Shown: positions 11,308 to 22,443 of the stretch, one piece after another
Layout of the letters: each line of letters starts with the position of its first letter
How positions within the stretch are numbered: the stretch's first letter is position 1
NCBI GenBank assembly: GCA_905250075.1
Contig: CAJNOP010000302.1
Span: 62,001-126,000 of the forward strand
Source of the DNA: Rotaria sp. Silwood1
Taxonomy: Eukaryota > Rotifera > Eurotatoria > Philodinida > Philodinidae
Length of the DNA: 64,000 nucleotides
Direction of reading: 5' to 3'
Notes under the pieces: model-generated
What the model was told of the DNA's origin: nothing
Database searches by the model: none
What the model saw: the letters and a program-made list of their open reading frames with translations, nothing else
Made by a program: the position numbers and the translations under genes

Positions 11308-11418
11308 TCTTGGCCATGGTCGTTTGCAGTGGGTCATTTGAATAATGACACACAATTAGATATTGTCGTTGCAAATCGTCTCAAAAATGATATTGAAATT
11401 CTCTCAAAATTTTGTTAG
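11308..11418 (+). pseudogene. FG-GAP/VCBS-repeat gene relic
   Basis: An open frame reads FAVGHLNNDTQLDIVVANRL and stops at 11416. The pattern VGxxNNDxxLDIVVAN is the calcium-binding FG-GAP/VCBS repeat, typical of the large FG-GAP proteins common in bdelloids. Only one repeat (about 36 codons) is present, and it starts 3 bp after the right end of the foldback element. I see no matching part on the left flank. It is a relic, possibly cut by the insertion. Confidence 0.6.
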
Positions 11419-11585
11419 ATTTCATGTAGTTACGCTTCGCTTTTTATCTGATAATGACTTTTAATTGAAGTACATATATTTTACGGAACTTTTGAATTAA
11501 TTTAGACTCATAGTCTACCTTAGTTTAAGGCCAAAATTTCTTTATCAATTGTACATGGAAGTATAAATTATTTAAACAAAGCAAA

Positions 11586-11858
11586 TCATATCAATGACCG
11601 CTTAACACTTGAATCAGCTACTCTGGTTATATTCAGTGATTGCATACTAGTATATAGATTTTGAATGCATAACAGCATAATGATCAAAAGAGTTTCTATA
11701 AGCTCAAAAGGTGCATGATGACTCGTATTCATTTGAGCTAAACCAATTGTCAATAGATTTTGTCGGATTATTTTTTGCATATTGTTACTGTCACACTTCA
11801 ATAAATTTTGACCGTTTGAATTAGATTCAGCGAGTTCTACAAGAATATTTATTGACAA
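11586..11858 (-). CDS. Unassigned open frame, possible exon
   Basis: A 90-codon minus-strand frame is more complex in composition than the shadow frames around it, with a hydrophobic helix (FELIETLLIIMLLCIQNLY) and ordinary polar flanks. I do not recognise the family, and I could not connect it to the C2 gene upstream, whose own stop is at 12039. It could be a relic exon or chance. Confidence 0.2.
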   Translation of the reverse strand: MSINILVELAESNSNGQNLLKCDSNNMQKIIRQNLLTIGLAQMNTSHHAPFELIETLLIIMLLCIQNLYTSMQSLNITRVADSSVKRSLI

Positions 11859-12038
11859 ATTTGCATCATGGTAACATACAAATTTACTTTGATGAGATTA
11901 TACAATTTCATTCAGAAGTTATTCATTTACAACAAAATATTTTATTCCTGATTATTCGAAAAAAAACCATATGCTGGAAAAAAAGATTTGGGTAAAAAAA
12001 AATATTTGCAGATATAAGTAGTCTTGTCGATGGATCGA

Positions 12039-12545
12039 TCATACCTAAAAATGGCATTGAAACAATTATAAAGTGTATTTGACAAGCGACTTTACTTACT
12101 TCACTATGTTCAATGATAACATGAAGTTCACCATGTGAGCCAAGACCCAAATGAGCAGATAACTTGACCCAATCTTCATAGCGACCTTTACTGAAGACAT
12201 ATTTTTTCAAATCGATCGTCCTTGAACCGATCGAATCTTGATCCGCCACATCATTATCGTATACATGTAAATGTAATTCATCTTGGCCTTTATGTAAATT
12301 GCTAAAATATAGAAGATCAAGTTCAATTGATTCGAATGAATAAAAAAAAAAGAGAAGTCCATTGACAATGTAAATATTTCATTCTATTTTGGATTGTTAG
12401 TGTCTTGGAGTGTTCTTGTTTGCTACTTGTAATCTTTGTCGACATAAACTTCGACATAAGCATCATTTTTGCCCACTGTATCTTTGTCTTTCAAATTGCG
12501 AGCTTCAAGAATTGTAACCTGCAAAAGACCGTATGGATGGCTCAT
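12039..12545 (-). pseudogene. Small C2-domain protein gene with two in-frame TAG codons
   Basis: Three exons (12367-12545, 12100-12301, 12039-12044) join in frame with GT-AG introns and end with TGA at 12039-12041, giving about 129 codons. The product is a single C2 domain, the membrane- and calcium-binding beta-sandwich. It starts MSHPYGLLQVTILEARNLKD, continues GKNDAYVEVYVDKDYK and ends VKLSAHLGLGSHGELHVII. Calcium-binding aspartates are visible in LKDKD, NDAYVEV and VYDNDVADQD. TAG interrupts the frame at 12423-12425, right after DKDYK, and at 12384-12386, where related C2 domains have Trp in NPxWNE. Everything else is intact, so this looks like a recently silenced copy. A sequencing or allelic difference is possible. 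Confidence 0.7.
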
Positions 12546-12974
12546 TGTTCTTGATCGTTGTGTAGTCTTGAAATTGTCAGCGATTTGTGCTAGAGAATGA
12601 ACATATTGGAGATTTCTTTTTTTCTTCCCTATCAAAGAATGACAAGGAAAAAAGAAAAAGAGATATATGCACTTAATTACTTCTTTCTTCATTTTTATCC
12701 ATGCTAACAGGTGCACATTTTGTTGCAAAAAGAAAAGTCAATACTTTACAACAATCATGTGCTTTTTTTGAAGCATATAAGGCAACAGAATTCGATGAAT
12801 ATGTGTTGCGCTTACTTATTTTATCACAAATCCCATTAAGACAATATTTTTAAGAGCATACGCACTCGAAAAGTATTGAATAAGCAAACAGAATTGATGA
12901 TGAATTTATGTGCAGTTAAATATAGTATATATTTATAGATTGAAGTTATCAGATGGCATCAAATGAAATTGTAC

Positions 12975-13029
12975 GGGTGTGAGTGTCTATTCCCATGAAT
13001 GAACATCCACACCCTTGCTTTCACTCTCA
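12975..13029. repeat. Telomere-like G/T then C/A mini-element
   Basis: GGGTGTGAGTGT is followed after about 20 bp by ACATCCACACCC and a weaker CTTTCACTCTC. It lies between the C2 gene and the EF-hand gene. Confidence 0.5.
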
Positions 13030-13568
13030 AGACAACAATTAGTGGATTGTTGAGACGTCTTTCGTAATTATGGATGAAACAGTGATTGCCGAGATGAAAG
13101 ATTTAATTTTATCAATGTCAACATATGTATTGTTAATGAAAAATTGATCTATACGGAGCTATTACTGATAAATGATGCTTTTGAGAAAACTCTCTGCGTT
13201 CTAATGACATAAGGTTTCGTTGATACAAAAATAGTGTTTTTTTTTTCAGACGTATTTCTATATTAAAACACATTCAAAAATCGATCTGCTTGTTTACTAA
13301 AAACCTCAATGTACATTGTCACAACTCAATTTTTCTTTATTAGTTGTTGGATCAAATGCAAATTCATGGAATCCATAAAGATCAGTTATTAAAATTAGGT
13401 CCAAAATGTTATTTGAATGCATGTTCGAGAAGATGTGGATTTATTTTAGACTACTAAAAATTAATACACGATGATATTGGAAACAAAAATTAGTAATAAA
13501 TTTTAGATCATATAATTAATTCGAATAAAGAATCATTAAGTTGATCAGAAGAATGAATAAAAATATTA

Positions 13569-15284
13569 TCAAGTGAAGTTTACTCCAACATATCCAAGTC
13601 CAAACGCTAGAGCAGTATATGCGCCCTGTGCGATCATTTGAATATCTTCATTTTCAGTACACATTTTGGCAAATTCTTTTTCAGAGATGTGAATCTTGTG
13701 ACCAAAATCTTTTTGTACAACATTCATAATCTCATTGAGAGAATCTTCTGCTAATTTCTGCTCATTTTTGTCGTCTTGGTGATGCATTAAGAAAATCGAA
13801 AAGAAGTTACGGATCTCAGTATGTGTAAGAAGACCATCACGATCAGAATCACATAATCGAAAAAGGCACTTCATTGATACTGCTGGATCATTCTTTGCGA
13901 GCAATCCCGTAGTCAATATGTATTCATACAAATCAATTTTGCCTAAAAAGTTACATCAAAATAAAGGTTCATTTCATCTGTCAGTAATTAAGATAATGTT
14001 TGGTATCAGTTTAATTTCAATCCGTTTATTTTAATTTTGATCATCTTCTCAAATAATTTATTTCATGTTGAACAAGAATTATTTGAACAATTCCTTAGGT
14101 ATTTCTCTGCAAATTGTGGAACACTTTACTGCATGTTAATAAAATTCATTTGAACGTTAGATATTACTTTGAAAGATAAACATACGATATTATGAATATG
14201 TCTAAAGACTAATACATTCGAATGTCTTAGGACTATTTTATCTCAGTGTTGTACAGATTATTCATAGTCTATTATCGTCAAAAATAATCTAGCGAGAAAA
14301 GTCACTTATATTTTGTATTCTAAGAAAAATACTGATTGGATTAGATAATTGAACAAATTTACGTACCAGAATTATCTTGATCGATAGCTTTAAATAGAAG
14401 CTTGAAAAAATCAAGCCCATCAATCTTGTCACCGTCTGACTGTTGAATGCATGTGTCGAAGAACTCAGCCTCTGTCATACCACCACTGGGAAATTTGTCG
14501 CGCATTTCTTCTAAAAAATAAATTAGAATAGGGATTAGCAAAAAAATTTGATCAGCACTCTTATAGTGGTTATCAACACACAGATATTTAATTTTTTCAA
14601 AATTTACTACGATGAGTTACAATAGTAGATTTTAATGAAAAAAAGTGTAATAATTCACTAGTGAATATATTTCTAAAGAATTCAAGTTCTTATCGAGCAA
14701 TTATCAACGTGAGGTTTAGTATTCTTCAGGTCAATATTCAATTTGCGAAACAATTATGCATATGCTGATAGAATAAATAAGCGTTGATTATTTTTCGTGC
14801 CCTAGTTTGCAGTAAACCCCCCCTCATAATAAAAGACCCCCCCATATTAGAAGACCCCCCGTTTTAGAAGACCCCTCCGGAAGAGTCACGTCATAGAAAT
14901 TTCTTTTTTTCACCAGCAAAAATTTACAAAATTTACAAAAGTTCGCTGGACCATAATAGAAGACCCGGGGTCTTTTATTGTAGGGGGGGGTTTATATATA
15001 TAATAGAAAGCAGAGGTCTTTTTTATGAAATAGCGATTTAAAAAAAGAGCAAATTCTTGAAACTATTTGTGAATAACTTTTGATGAAAACTAGGAAACTG
15101 TTATTGTAATCATTTCGTCAGAATAGTCAACAAAATAAAAAAAATTAAAGGATTTTTCTTTTATATACGAACCAAACATTCCACAAATCATTTCTTCTGT
15201 CATGCCTGTTGCTGATACAATACTAGCCACTTCAGCTGGGTTCAATTTGACCTTGTTATTGTTTGTCGCATTCTTAGAGGCCAT
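13569..15284 (-). CDS. EF-hand calcium-binding protein, neuronal-calcium-sensor-like
   Basis: Exons 15173-15284, 14367-14510 and 13569-13942 join in phase to 209 codons plus TGA. Start ATG is at 15282-15284 (MASKNATNNNKVKLN). A canonical EF-hand loop, DQDNSGKIDLYE, is rebuilt exactly across the exon 2/3 junction. A second, DSDRDGLLTHTE, follows 30-40 residues later. The N-terminal GGMTEAEFFDTCIQQSDGD region looks like a degenerate hand. Length and the layout of a dead first hand plus paired loops resemble neuronal calcium sensor or calcineurin-B-type proteins. No N-terminal myristoylation glycine is present. It is likely a cytosolic calcium sensor with unknown partners. Intron 1 (14511-15172) contains a MITE. 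Confidence 0.8.
14815..14992. mobile_element. Short palindromic MITE in intron 1 of the EF-hand gene
   Basis: The left end AACCCCCCCTCATAATAAAA and the right end TTTTATTGTAGGGGGGGGTT are inverted. The element is flanked by TA on both sides (14813-14814 and 14993-14994), consistent with a Tc1/mariner-type target duplication. The left arm also carries three tandem AGAAGACCCCCC-like units. About 178 bp, no coding capacity. Confidence 0.6.
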
Positions 15285-18200
15285 TTCTCGCAATGCTGTG
15301 AATAAAAATCAGATGCTTGTTGCTTATAATGTGAGACATTATTGGAGTGAATATTTTACATGACAGGTATGATAATGTGTTGACTATTTGGTTAATTGCT
15401 GTGCCTCTATATAATTAATTAAAAGAAAAAAAAATCAGCGAGAAAATTATCATAAAGCGGTGTAGGCGAATATACTTGCTATACAAACATCTAGGGAAAA
15501 AGAGAACGATGATAACTATTGATAAATATCATACAAAACATTCAAGCGGAGTATATTTGCCATGCGAATATACATTTAACAGCAAACATGCAAAAAAAAA
15601 TCAATATGGTTTACTCAACATTGTCACATGCAATATAAGATTATTTCAAGAGAGAGAAAGTGCGGATCTCGTGTGGTTGTGAATGTGAGTAGATGGCTGA
15701 ACGGATATGTGGGACTCTTCTCTACACTGACGCTAACATCCATACTCACACTCTAAGAATGAATACGAGATGTCTGAGAATGGATAGAAATATTCGATTA
15801 GATTTTTCCTCACGGATTTGAATTGTAAATTAATTTTCTAATTGAAAATTCAATAAAAAAAGACGTTTAAAAAGATCATTTAAGAATATTTTTGATAGAT
15901 TCTCGTGACAAATCAGTATTATATGAAATAATAAATTTATTTCTTTTTTTAACTCAATTGAATTTTTATTTATTCAAGCTCATTTATAAATTAAATACAT
16001 ATTATAAACATAATTATGAATTTTATTTCAATATCAACAACATATGAAACATTTCAAGTTTACTTAAAAATGAATAAATTGTAAATTTATTAATAAAATT
16101 TACTCTTATTTATTCTTATCATAATTGATGCTTTAAAAATTATTAAAAAATAATTAATGATTTTATTTTTCTTTTGTTATTAATTTTTAACCATTATTTA
16201 TAATTAATACATTTTTCTAATTTAGATTATGAATATTTTAGTCTGAGAGCAGTTCGTCGTACATTAATATAAATATATTTCGACACTACCATCTACGCTA
16301 TTATTTAAAAAATTTGCATTGGTTTTATATCAAACTTATGAGAGAACAACATCGATCAAGGTTTCGAAGAGTTTAGGTGAAGTCATTTTTTATTTTTTTG
16401 CTATGAGATTATAAAAAATAGCATCCACTTCTATTTTTTCACTTACTACGAGTCACTTCTATCTTTCTGTTCTTGTTATACGCTATTCGAGTGTTAAGAA
16501 CTTAGTATTCACGTGCACAGTTCAGAAATATGGATGTCGCTGCCAATGAATTCGCTAAAAAAAAACTCTTATTTGTGGCAACATAAACACTTAGTCTAGT
16601 TTGGTCACTAAATAGAGGCATCAATTTAGGTATTTTTTGAGTTAAACATTTTTCAATATTAAACAAGATGTTTCAAACCTATGGATACTAATTAGTAGCT
16701 AATAAATTGAAGCCTTATGCTAATAAAATTTTTGCTTAGCGCGGCGCTAGAATTGGTCATTTTTGGACTGAGGTCAAAGTATTTTTATTGACAGCAACGA
16801 AACAACGACTGAAGGTTTTCAAAGACACTTTTCGAGCGTATTAGTTGAAGAATAACTATCGAAATGGTATGAAACGTACAGAATAAAGATTGAACATGTT
16901 TACAAAAAAAACTAGACTTTAGAAGACAAAATATGCAATACTTTAACAGTGAACATTTCCGCGAATTGAAATGACGCGAAAATTTTTTCCAAAACTTTGA
17001 CTGCCAATATTAATAATTCGTCAAACATGATCGTATCAACAATAAGTTCTGTAAATGGATGAACAAATTTTTGGAATCAATATTTCTTTCTTATTATAGA
17101 ACAGCTCAATAATATTTGTTCATAAATTTTATGTATGAAGAAAATGTAAATTAAAAATATTTCAATGCTTTCCTAAAAAAGCATATTTTCTTCTTAAATT
17201 GAATTCACAGTAAAAATAATATTTAGAGTGTTTTTTTTTCTTTTCAGTTAGCTGCACGTGAATGAATTCCAAGTTGTGGAAGAATAAGAAACAACATGTT
17301 GATAAGTAAGTATTAGATTAAGGTAATAAACTACAATTAAAGATTATTGTATTCAATTTATTTCATGAATGTGTTGCTGTTCATGTATTTTTTCAAAAAC
17401 TAAAAATAATTTAAACCAAGAATTTCTAAATTTGATTTAGTTTAATAAAAGCTTGAAACTAATAGTAGATAAAAGTATGAGAACAGAAAATGAAAATGAA
17501 GATGTCAAAGTAGAATAATCAATATACTTCAAGTCATTAACGTTAAGATGACTTCAACACTTTTATACAGACAAAATGATCGATTATAAGTAATACTTAT
17601 TCAAGACATAAGAGTAACGGAATTGAGTTTTAAAAACAAAAAATCATATATTAATAAAATAATTTATTTTCAGAATTATCAATTGAATTAAAGGCTATTT
17701 TTTTCTTTCTATTATCTTTTATATCAAATAATAGTATTTTCTAGTTCGAAATAAAAATTGAAATCAGATGTACAAAATATGTTTTTCAATTATGTCTATA
17801 ATTAATATTGCCTGATTTTCTTTTTTCAGCAAACGTGTTTCTATTTTCATTTTCGCCAAGTAAATGTACTTACAGTTTTTTTTTTATTCTATTGTATAAA
17901 AACTTAAAAAATGACTTAGATATCTTTCTGAAATCAAATCATAAAAATACACATGATAAAATCATATGTTTATTAATTATCAGAACCAAAAGATAATTGG
18001 AACAGTATAGAAACCGATAATCTCTTAATACATCACTTTTCCCCCAGGACTATTCTATCACGATAGTTGTAAGCAGTTGCATAGAGTCGTGTATATGAAA
18101 AACTTCAAGAAATATACATGGTGGTATGTGACGCACTATATTATCGTATTCATTTATGTTTCTTTTCACTAAACATGGATACGTTACCCTCTCCATAAAT

Positions 18201-19061
18201 ACATAAGTTTTATTTATTTTTTTTTTAATTTGAAAAAGAAGACCTACTACTTAATCTGTTGTTCGAATTATTTTAAATAAAAAACAATGATTTATTTAAC
18301 AAAAATACTTTGTATTATGTTTGTTGTTGAATTCAAAATAGAAAAGCAAAATGCTCGATAAAAACAATTCGACTCATTACCAATTTATGACCAAATTCGA
18401 TCATCTACTACAGTCGTATACGATAGTTGCTTATATTCATGGTGTATGATGGTCTTATTAACGACCAGTTTTTGACATATTGAGTAGTATTGCGAGCGTT
18501 CATGATCGTGTTTTTTTTTGCACCTGGATAATCTAAAATTCATTCAATTGATTGCTTTATGTATTTAAATTCAACCTGACTGAGTTCTCTTAATGACGTG
18601 GTTATCGTGAGGACTATTGTTTTTTTCAAAGATCCTCCATGGAAAAGTTTTCTTTTCTCATCACTATGGATCATTTTTAAACTAAATTTGAAAAACAAGA
18701 ATGAATCATATTCAATTAGGTTTCATCGTTATAATAAATAGTCTAGGCATCATGCTTTTTTTTCTTTTACAGTAAAATAATCAATTCATATTATGAATCA
18801 ACGAGCATAAAAATTACTTGAACTTTCATCTAATACATCTATCGATATATCCTTGAAAAATAAAAAAAAAAAATGGCAAGGCTCGTTTTATTATGCATAT
18901 ATGATTCTATTCGAAACCCATGGTATATTGAAAATCTATAAAGACCATTTACAATTTCTACATGAATAATCTCCATGTATTTATTTAATAATTATATGTT
19001 TGATCAAAAGAAAAATGCATAAATTATTAGTATTCAACTGTAAATATACAATGAGAAAGAG
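15285..19061. other. Intergenic DNA, no gene recognised
   Basis: Apart from a telomere-like mini-element at 15671-15755 I see nothing structured. The frames at 15476-15682 and 17808-17996 have low-complexity translations, and no splice-linked exons were found. Composition is very AT-rich, with A and T runs. Confidence 0.5.
15671..15755. repeat. Telomere-like G/T then C/A mini-element
   Basis: GTGTGGTTGTGAATGTGAGT lies on the left, GATATGTGGGAC in the middle, and AACATCCATACTCACACTC on the right, so both strands carry the same degenerate TGTGAG/TGTGGG pattern. Confidence 0.5.
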
Positions 19062-19072
19062 TATATATAAAT
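19062..19072 (+). promoter_or_regulatory. TATA box of the cysteine-rich peptide gene
   Basis: TATATATAAAT lies 95 bp before the ATG at 19167, a plausible core-promoter position for a gene with a short 5' leader. Confidence 0.4.
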
Positions 19073-19166
19073 AGTCACAAATCGTACGAATCGAATACAT
19101 TTAAAACTTGATCGACGTGAATTATATATCTGAACTTCAAATTTATAGAATATCATTTTTGGCAAT

Positions 19167-19451
19167 ATGCAGACGAAGACATTGGTTATACTTGGTTTTT
19201 TGTTTATTATTGTTATGTTATCATCATGTGAAGGCAAACGTTTATATTTTGATAATGATGATGATATGACATTAACTGAAGCTAAAGCTCGTATGTTTTT
19301 AGAAAATGATGATAGTGATGATTTTGATAAACGAGCAAATAGTGGCGATTGTGTCTTATGCAAATTTAACGCGGTTCCATGCTGTAAACCAAATATATGT
19401 CACAGAAAACGCTTTCGACCAGATGAATGCATCGAAATCAAAGGCAAATAA
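19167..19451 (+). CDS. Secreted cysteine-rich (knottin-like) peptide precursor
   Basis: This is a single-exon 94-residue pre-pro-peptide. Residues 1-23 form a signal peptide (hydrophobic LVILGFLFIIVMLSSC). An acidic propeptide (24-54) is rich in Asp and Glu. A dibasic Lys-Arg site follows at 55-56. The predicted mature peptide of 38 residues starts ANSGDC. Its six cysteines follow C-x2-C-x6-CC-x4-C-x9-C, the order of an inhibitor-cystine-knot fold with an unusually short first loop, and it is basic. A TATA box lies upstream and AATAAA follows at 19507-19512. It is probably a secreted signalling or defence peptide. No family name can be given, and activity cannot be read from the sequence. Confidence 0.75.
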   Translation: MQTKTLVILGFLFIIVMLSSCEGKRLYFDNDDDMTLTEAKARMFLENDDSDDFDKRANSGDCVLCKFNAVPCCKPNICHRKRFRPDECIEIKGK

Positions 19452-19506
19452 ATGACAAATATATTCATATTAATATTATAATGTACTTTTATCTCTCATT
19501 TAAAAA

Positions 19507-19512
19507 AATAAA
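19507..19512 (+). terminator. Polyadenylation signal AATAAA
   Basis: A canonical hexamer lies 56 bp after the stop codon of the cysteine-rich peptide gene. Confidence 0.45.
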
Positions 19513-19974
19513 ATTAGTGCTATTCGACAAATTTTTTTGTAAACAATTTAAACCAGAGTTGATCAATAAAAATGCTATTGACATAATATGAAAGAAGTAA
19601 ATCATCAATTTTTTTCAAGAATATGTCAAAAGTTTGTCACAAATAAAGAGCATAATTCTATACGACTTGATATCCGATTTTTGATAATAAAAACAAATGG
19701 AATAAATATCAGAGACTATTGACATAGTTTATTACTCTTGAATATTCTTTATAAATATTAAACAGATCTTTTTCTACAAACACTACTAACCATAAATATT
19801 TATTCTTCTTAGAATTTTAAAAGAAGACAGATAAAAAAAAAGTTTATAACTTTCGAATGAAGAGTCATAGCGATCTGTGGTTTTCAGCATTCGATAGAAG
19901 ATTAAAGACGGCACATTTTAATATAAAAACCAAGGTTTTATATAATCAGGCACAATAGAACTGATTATGGAATC

Positions 19975-20568
19975 TCAGTAGAACAAGCTAAAACTTTAAC
20001 CATATATAGTCCAACTTTTTCTGAAAATATCATCGATAAATTTTGTAATGACGAGGAATGGTATGCCAATCATTATACTGATCTTACATAAGGCTCTCAT
20101 TCACTCAATATCTTAGAAAATGCTCTCAAATCTTCACTAAATAAATAGCATAATCTAGACTTCACATCTATGCAATTATATCATAGTTTGACTATATGAA
20201 CGAGAACAGACAAGAAAAATATTACTAAGCTCTGTATTTCTCTTGAAAAAATTGGAAAGATTTGATTTACAATATTTACTGTATGAAAATCATTTTTTCA
20301 TCGAATTTTGGTTGTTTCCTTTCATTTTTATGACCAAAGTACGATGTTATTGCATAGATATGAAGTCTAGATTATGCAATTTATTCAGTCAAGATTTGAG
20401 GGCATTTTCTAAGATATTGAATAAATGAGAGCCTTATGTAAGATCAGTATAATGATTGACATACTATTCATTGTCATTATAAGAATTATCGATGATATTT
20501 TGAGGAAAGATTGGACTACGGTAGGACTATATATGCTTAAAGTTTTAGCTTATTCTGCTGACATTTCA
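19975..20568. mobile_element. Foldback (inverted-repeat) element downstream of the peptide gene
   Basis: Arms of about 200 bp, 19975-20177 and 20347-20568, are inverted copies. Examples are AGCTAAAACTTTAACCATAT against ATGCTTAAAGTTTTAGCT and GATCTTACATAAGGCTCTCA against TGAGAGCCTTATGTAAGATC. The spacer is about 170 bp. Open frames here are by-products of the palindrome. Exact ends and target duplication are not clear. Confidence 0.6.
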
Positions 20569-20837
20569 CTAAATAAGTCGACAAATTCAAAAGAAATAAT
20601 TCTAATGATATGATTGCGTTTCGAATGAAACTCTCAAGTTTTTGTTTTTTATAGAAATAACAGTCAATTTTTTCTTATTACTTCAAAACAATTGATTTCA
20701 TATGTTGATTTTAAATAGAAAACTGAAATCGAATCTAAAGTATCCTTTTTGAGAAATTGCAAAACAATATTAATTTATTTCCGTCTCAATAGATAACAAA
20801 CACATCAAAATAAAATATAATATTAAATTACGAATTT

Positions 20838-22443
20838 TTATTCGAATTCATCAAATTGTTGTTTAGAATAACCACCTCGTGTATGTTTTTGTTGCTGTTG
20901 TTGTTTTACACCCATATTAAGATCACGATTTACAGGTGGAGGTGGATTATTTAAATTAAGATCATTATCATTTACATTTATATCGGAATTAATTGATTCT
21001 TCTTTAATATTACTATCAATTGCAAGACTTTTCTGTGGAGATCTAGTTGAATGACGAGACTTAAGAAAACAGAAAACACCACCAACAAGAGCTGCCAATA
21101 AGACCAGTACAGCAATAACTACTATTATAATGATGATACTTGATTTTTCTTCAAATAGCAAAAAAAAAAGAAACAAGAAATTTAGAAATACATATTCAAA
21201 TTAAGTTGAAGTCACTATTTATAGTTTGAAAAATGATTCGAATCATTATCAAGAAAATAGTTTACTTTTAGGTTGTGCCGTTGTAGAAACTACATTATTT
21301 ATGCTCACTCCATTATCAGTAGATCCACTGGACTGATCATTTGCTACAATGAGAAGAATTTATGATTACTGTTTAAATCAATAATAAATTATACATACGA
21401 ATAATTCCATCAGATTGATCACTTATTACAGCTAAAATAATTTATAATTGTTATTTAAAGAAAAAGTAAACTATACATACGTGGTGGTCCTATATATTTA
21501 TTTTCTGAGGACTCAGCTAAATGAGAAAAATAAGTATAGTTCAAGAAAAAAAGCAATTTAAATACATTTTTCACAAACAAATGGATAATCACGACTACAG
21601 AGTTGATCATCTAGACATACTACTTGAATATTAGATTGACCGCGCCAATAATTTACACATGATTCTATTTCTTTTGTAGGACTAATCAATCTTGTCGGTT
21701 CATCGTAGTGATAAGGATAGCCCAAATTAAGTGTAGTCTTTTTACACCACCAATCACTTTTACTGTTAAAAGGTGCTATACTATTGTCAAGCCATTTATA
21801 CACTCCCACTAAATGATTAAAGAAAAATTTGAATTTTCATAATTATTTATCTTCATTTAGTTCATCTATTGTCTTTTACGATATATTTCAAACGATTAAA
21901 AACTCAATAATAAAATTATTGCTTACATCCCGAAACATTTATTGCACGAGCACTTGTCCATGCACTTAATGTACTAATTCCCATATGTTGATTTTTAATA
22001 GATGCATTGAATATAAGTGGAATTATACTTTTATCACGAAAACTTATCAATTCTGCCTTCACATTACGACATGTTGCTTCTGCTGCTTGCCATGACATTT
22101 TAGTTGTATAGTAAGTAAGACATGCTGTTTCTATATATGAATTTTTTTTGATTGTATATTTTTCAACATAAAATTCATTTATACTCACCAGTCATTGTCC
22201 AATCATTTGGACAATGACTACATCGAGCACCCGTCCAAAAACGACGATTTTTTGAATCACATTTACATATATTATTTATACAAATCATACCAGGCAAATT
22301 ACATTTTTTAGTACATGGTTCATTGTAAAGTAAAGCTAATAGAGTTATAAATTATAATAATATAAATATTATAAATTTTTAATTTAATTTTTACCTAATG
22401 TTGTTTGATAGAATAGAATTAAGAAGAAGAAAAACTCAAGCAT
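20838..22443 (-). CDS. C-type-lectin-domain single-pass membrane receptor
   Basis: Eight exons (22395-22443, 22189-22335, 21927-22130, 21566-21808, 21481-21516, 21399-21431, 21266-21343, 20838-21148) join in phase to 366 codons. A signal peptide (MLEFFFFLILFYQTTL) precedes a small cysteine-rich segment (CTKKCNLPGMICINNICKC). A C-type lectin domain of about 150 residues follows, with the landmarks MSWQAAEATCRNVKAELISF and C-terminal CVNYWRGQSNIQVVCLDDQL and FVCEKC. The EPN/QPD sugar motif is not evident, so carbohydrate binding is uncertain. Three small exons encode a Ser/Thr/Asn stalk. A transmembrane helix of Ile/Val/Leu (about 266-290) precedes a roughly 75-residue cytoplasmic tail with Pro-4 and Gln-5 runs. 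It is probably a cell-surface recognition or adhesion receptor. Confidence 0.85.

Noticed and set aside
11923-12120. C2 protein extended past HVIIEHSE by read-through
   Set aside because: GTAAGT follows GAA immediately, and an acceptor 54 bp on gives Val then TGA, the expected C2-family end.
12384-12425. TAG reassigned to an amino acid
   Set aside because: The intact alpha-mannosidase gene uses TAG as its natural stop at 45046-45048, and other intact genes show no internal TAG.
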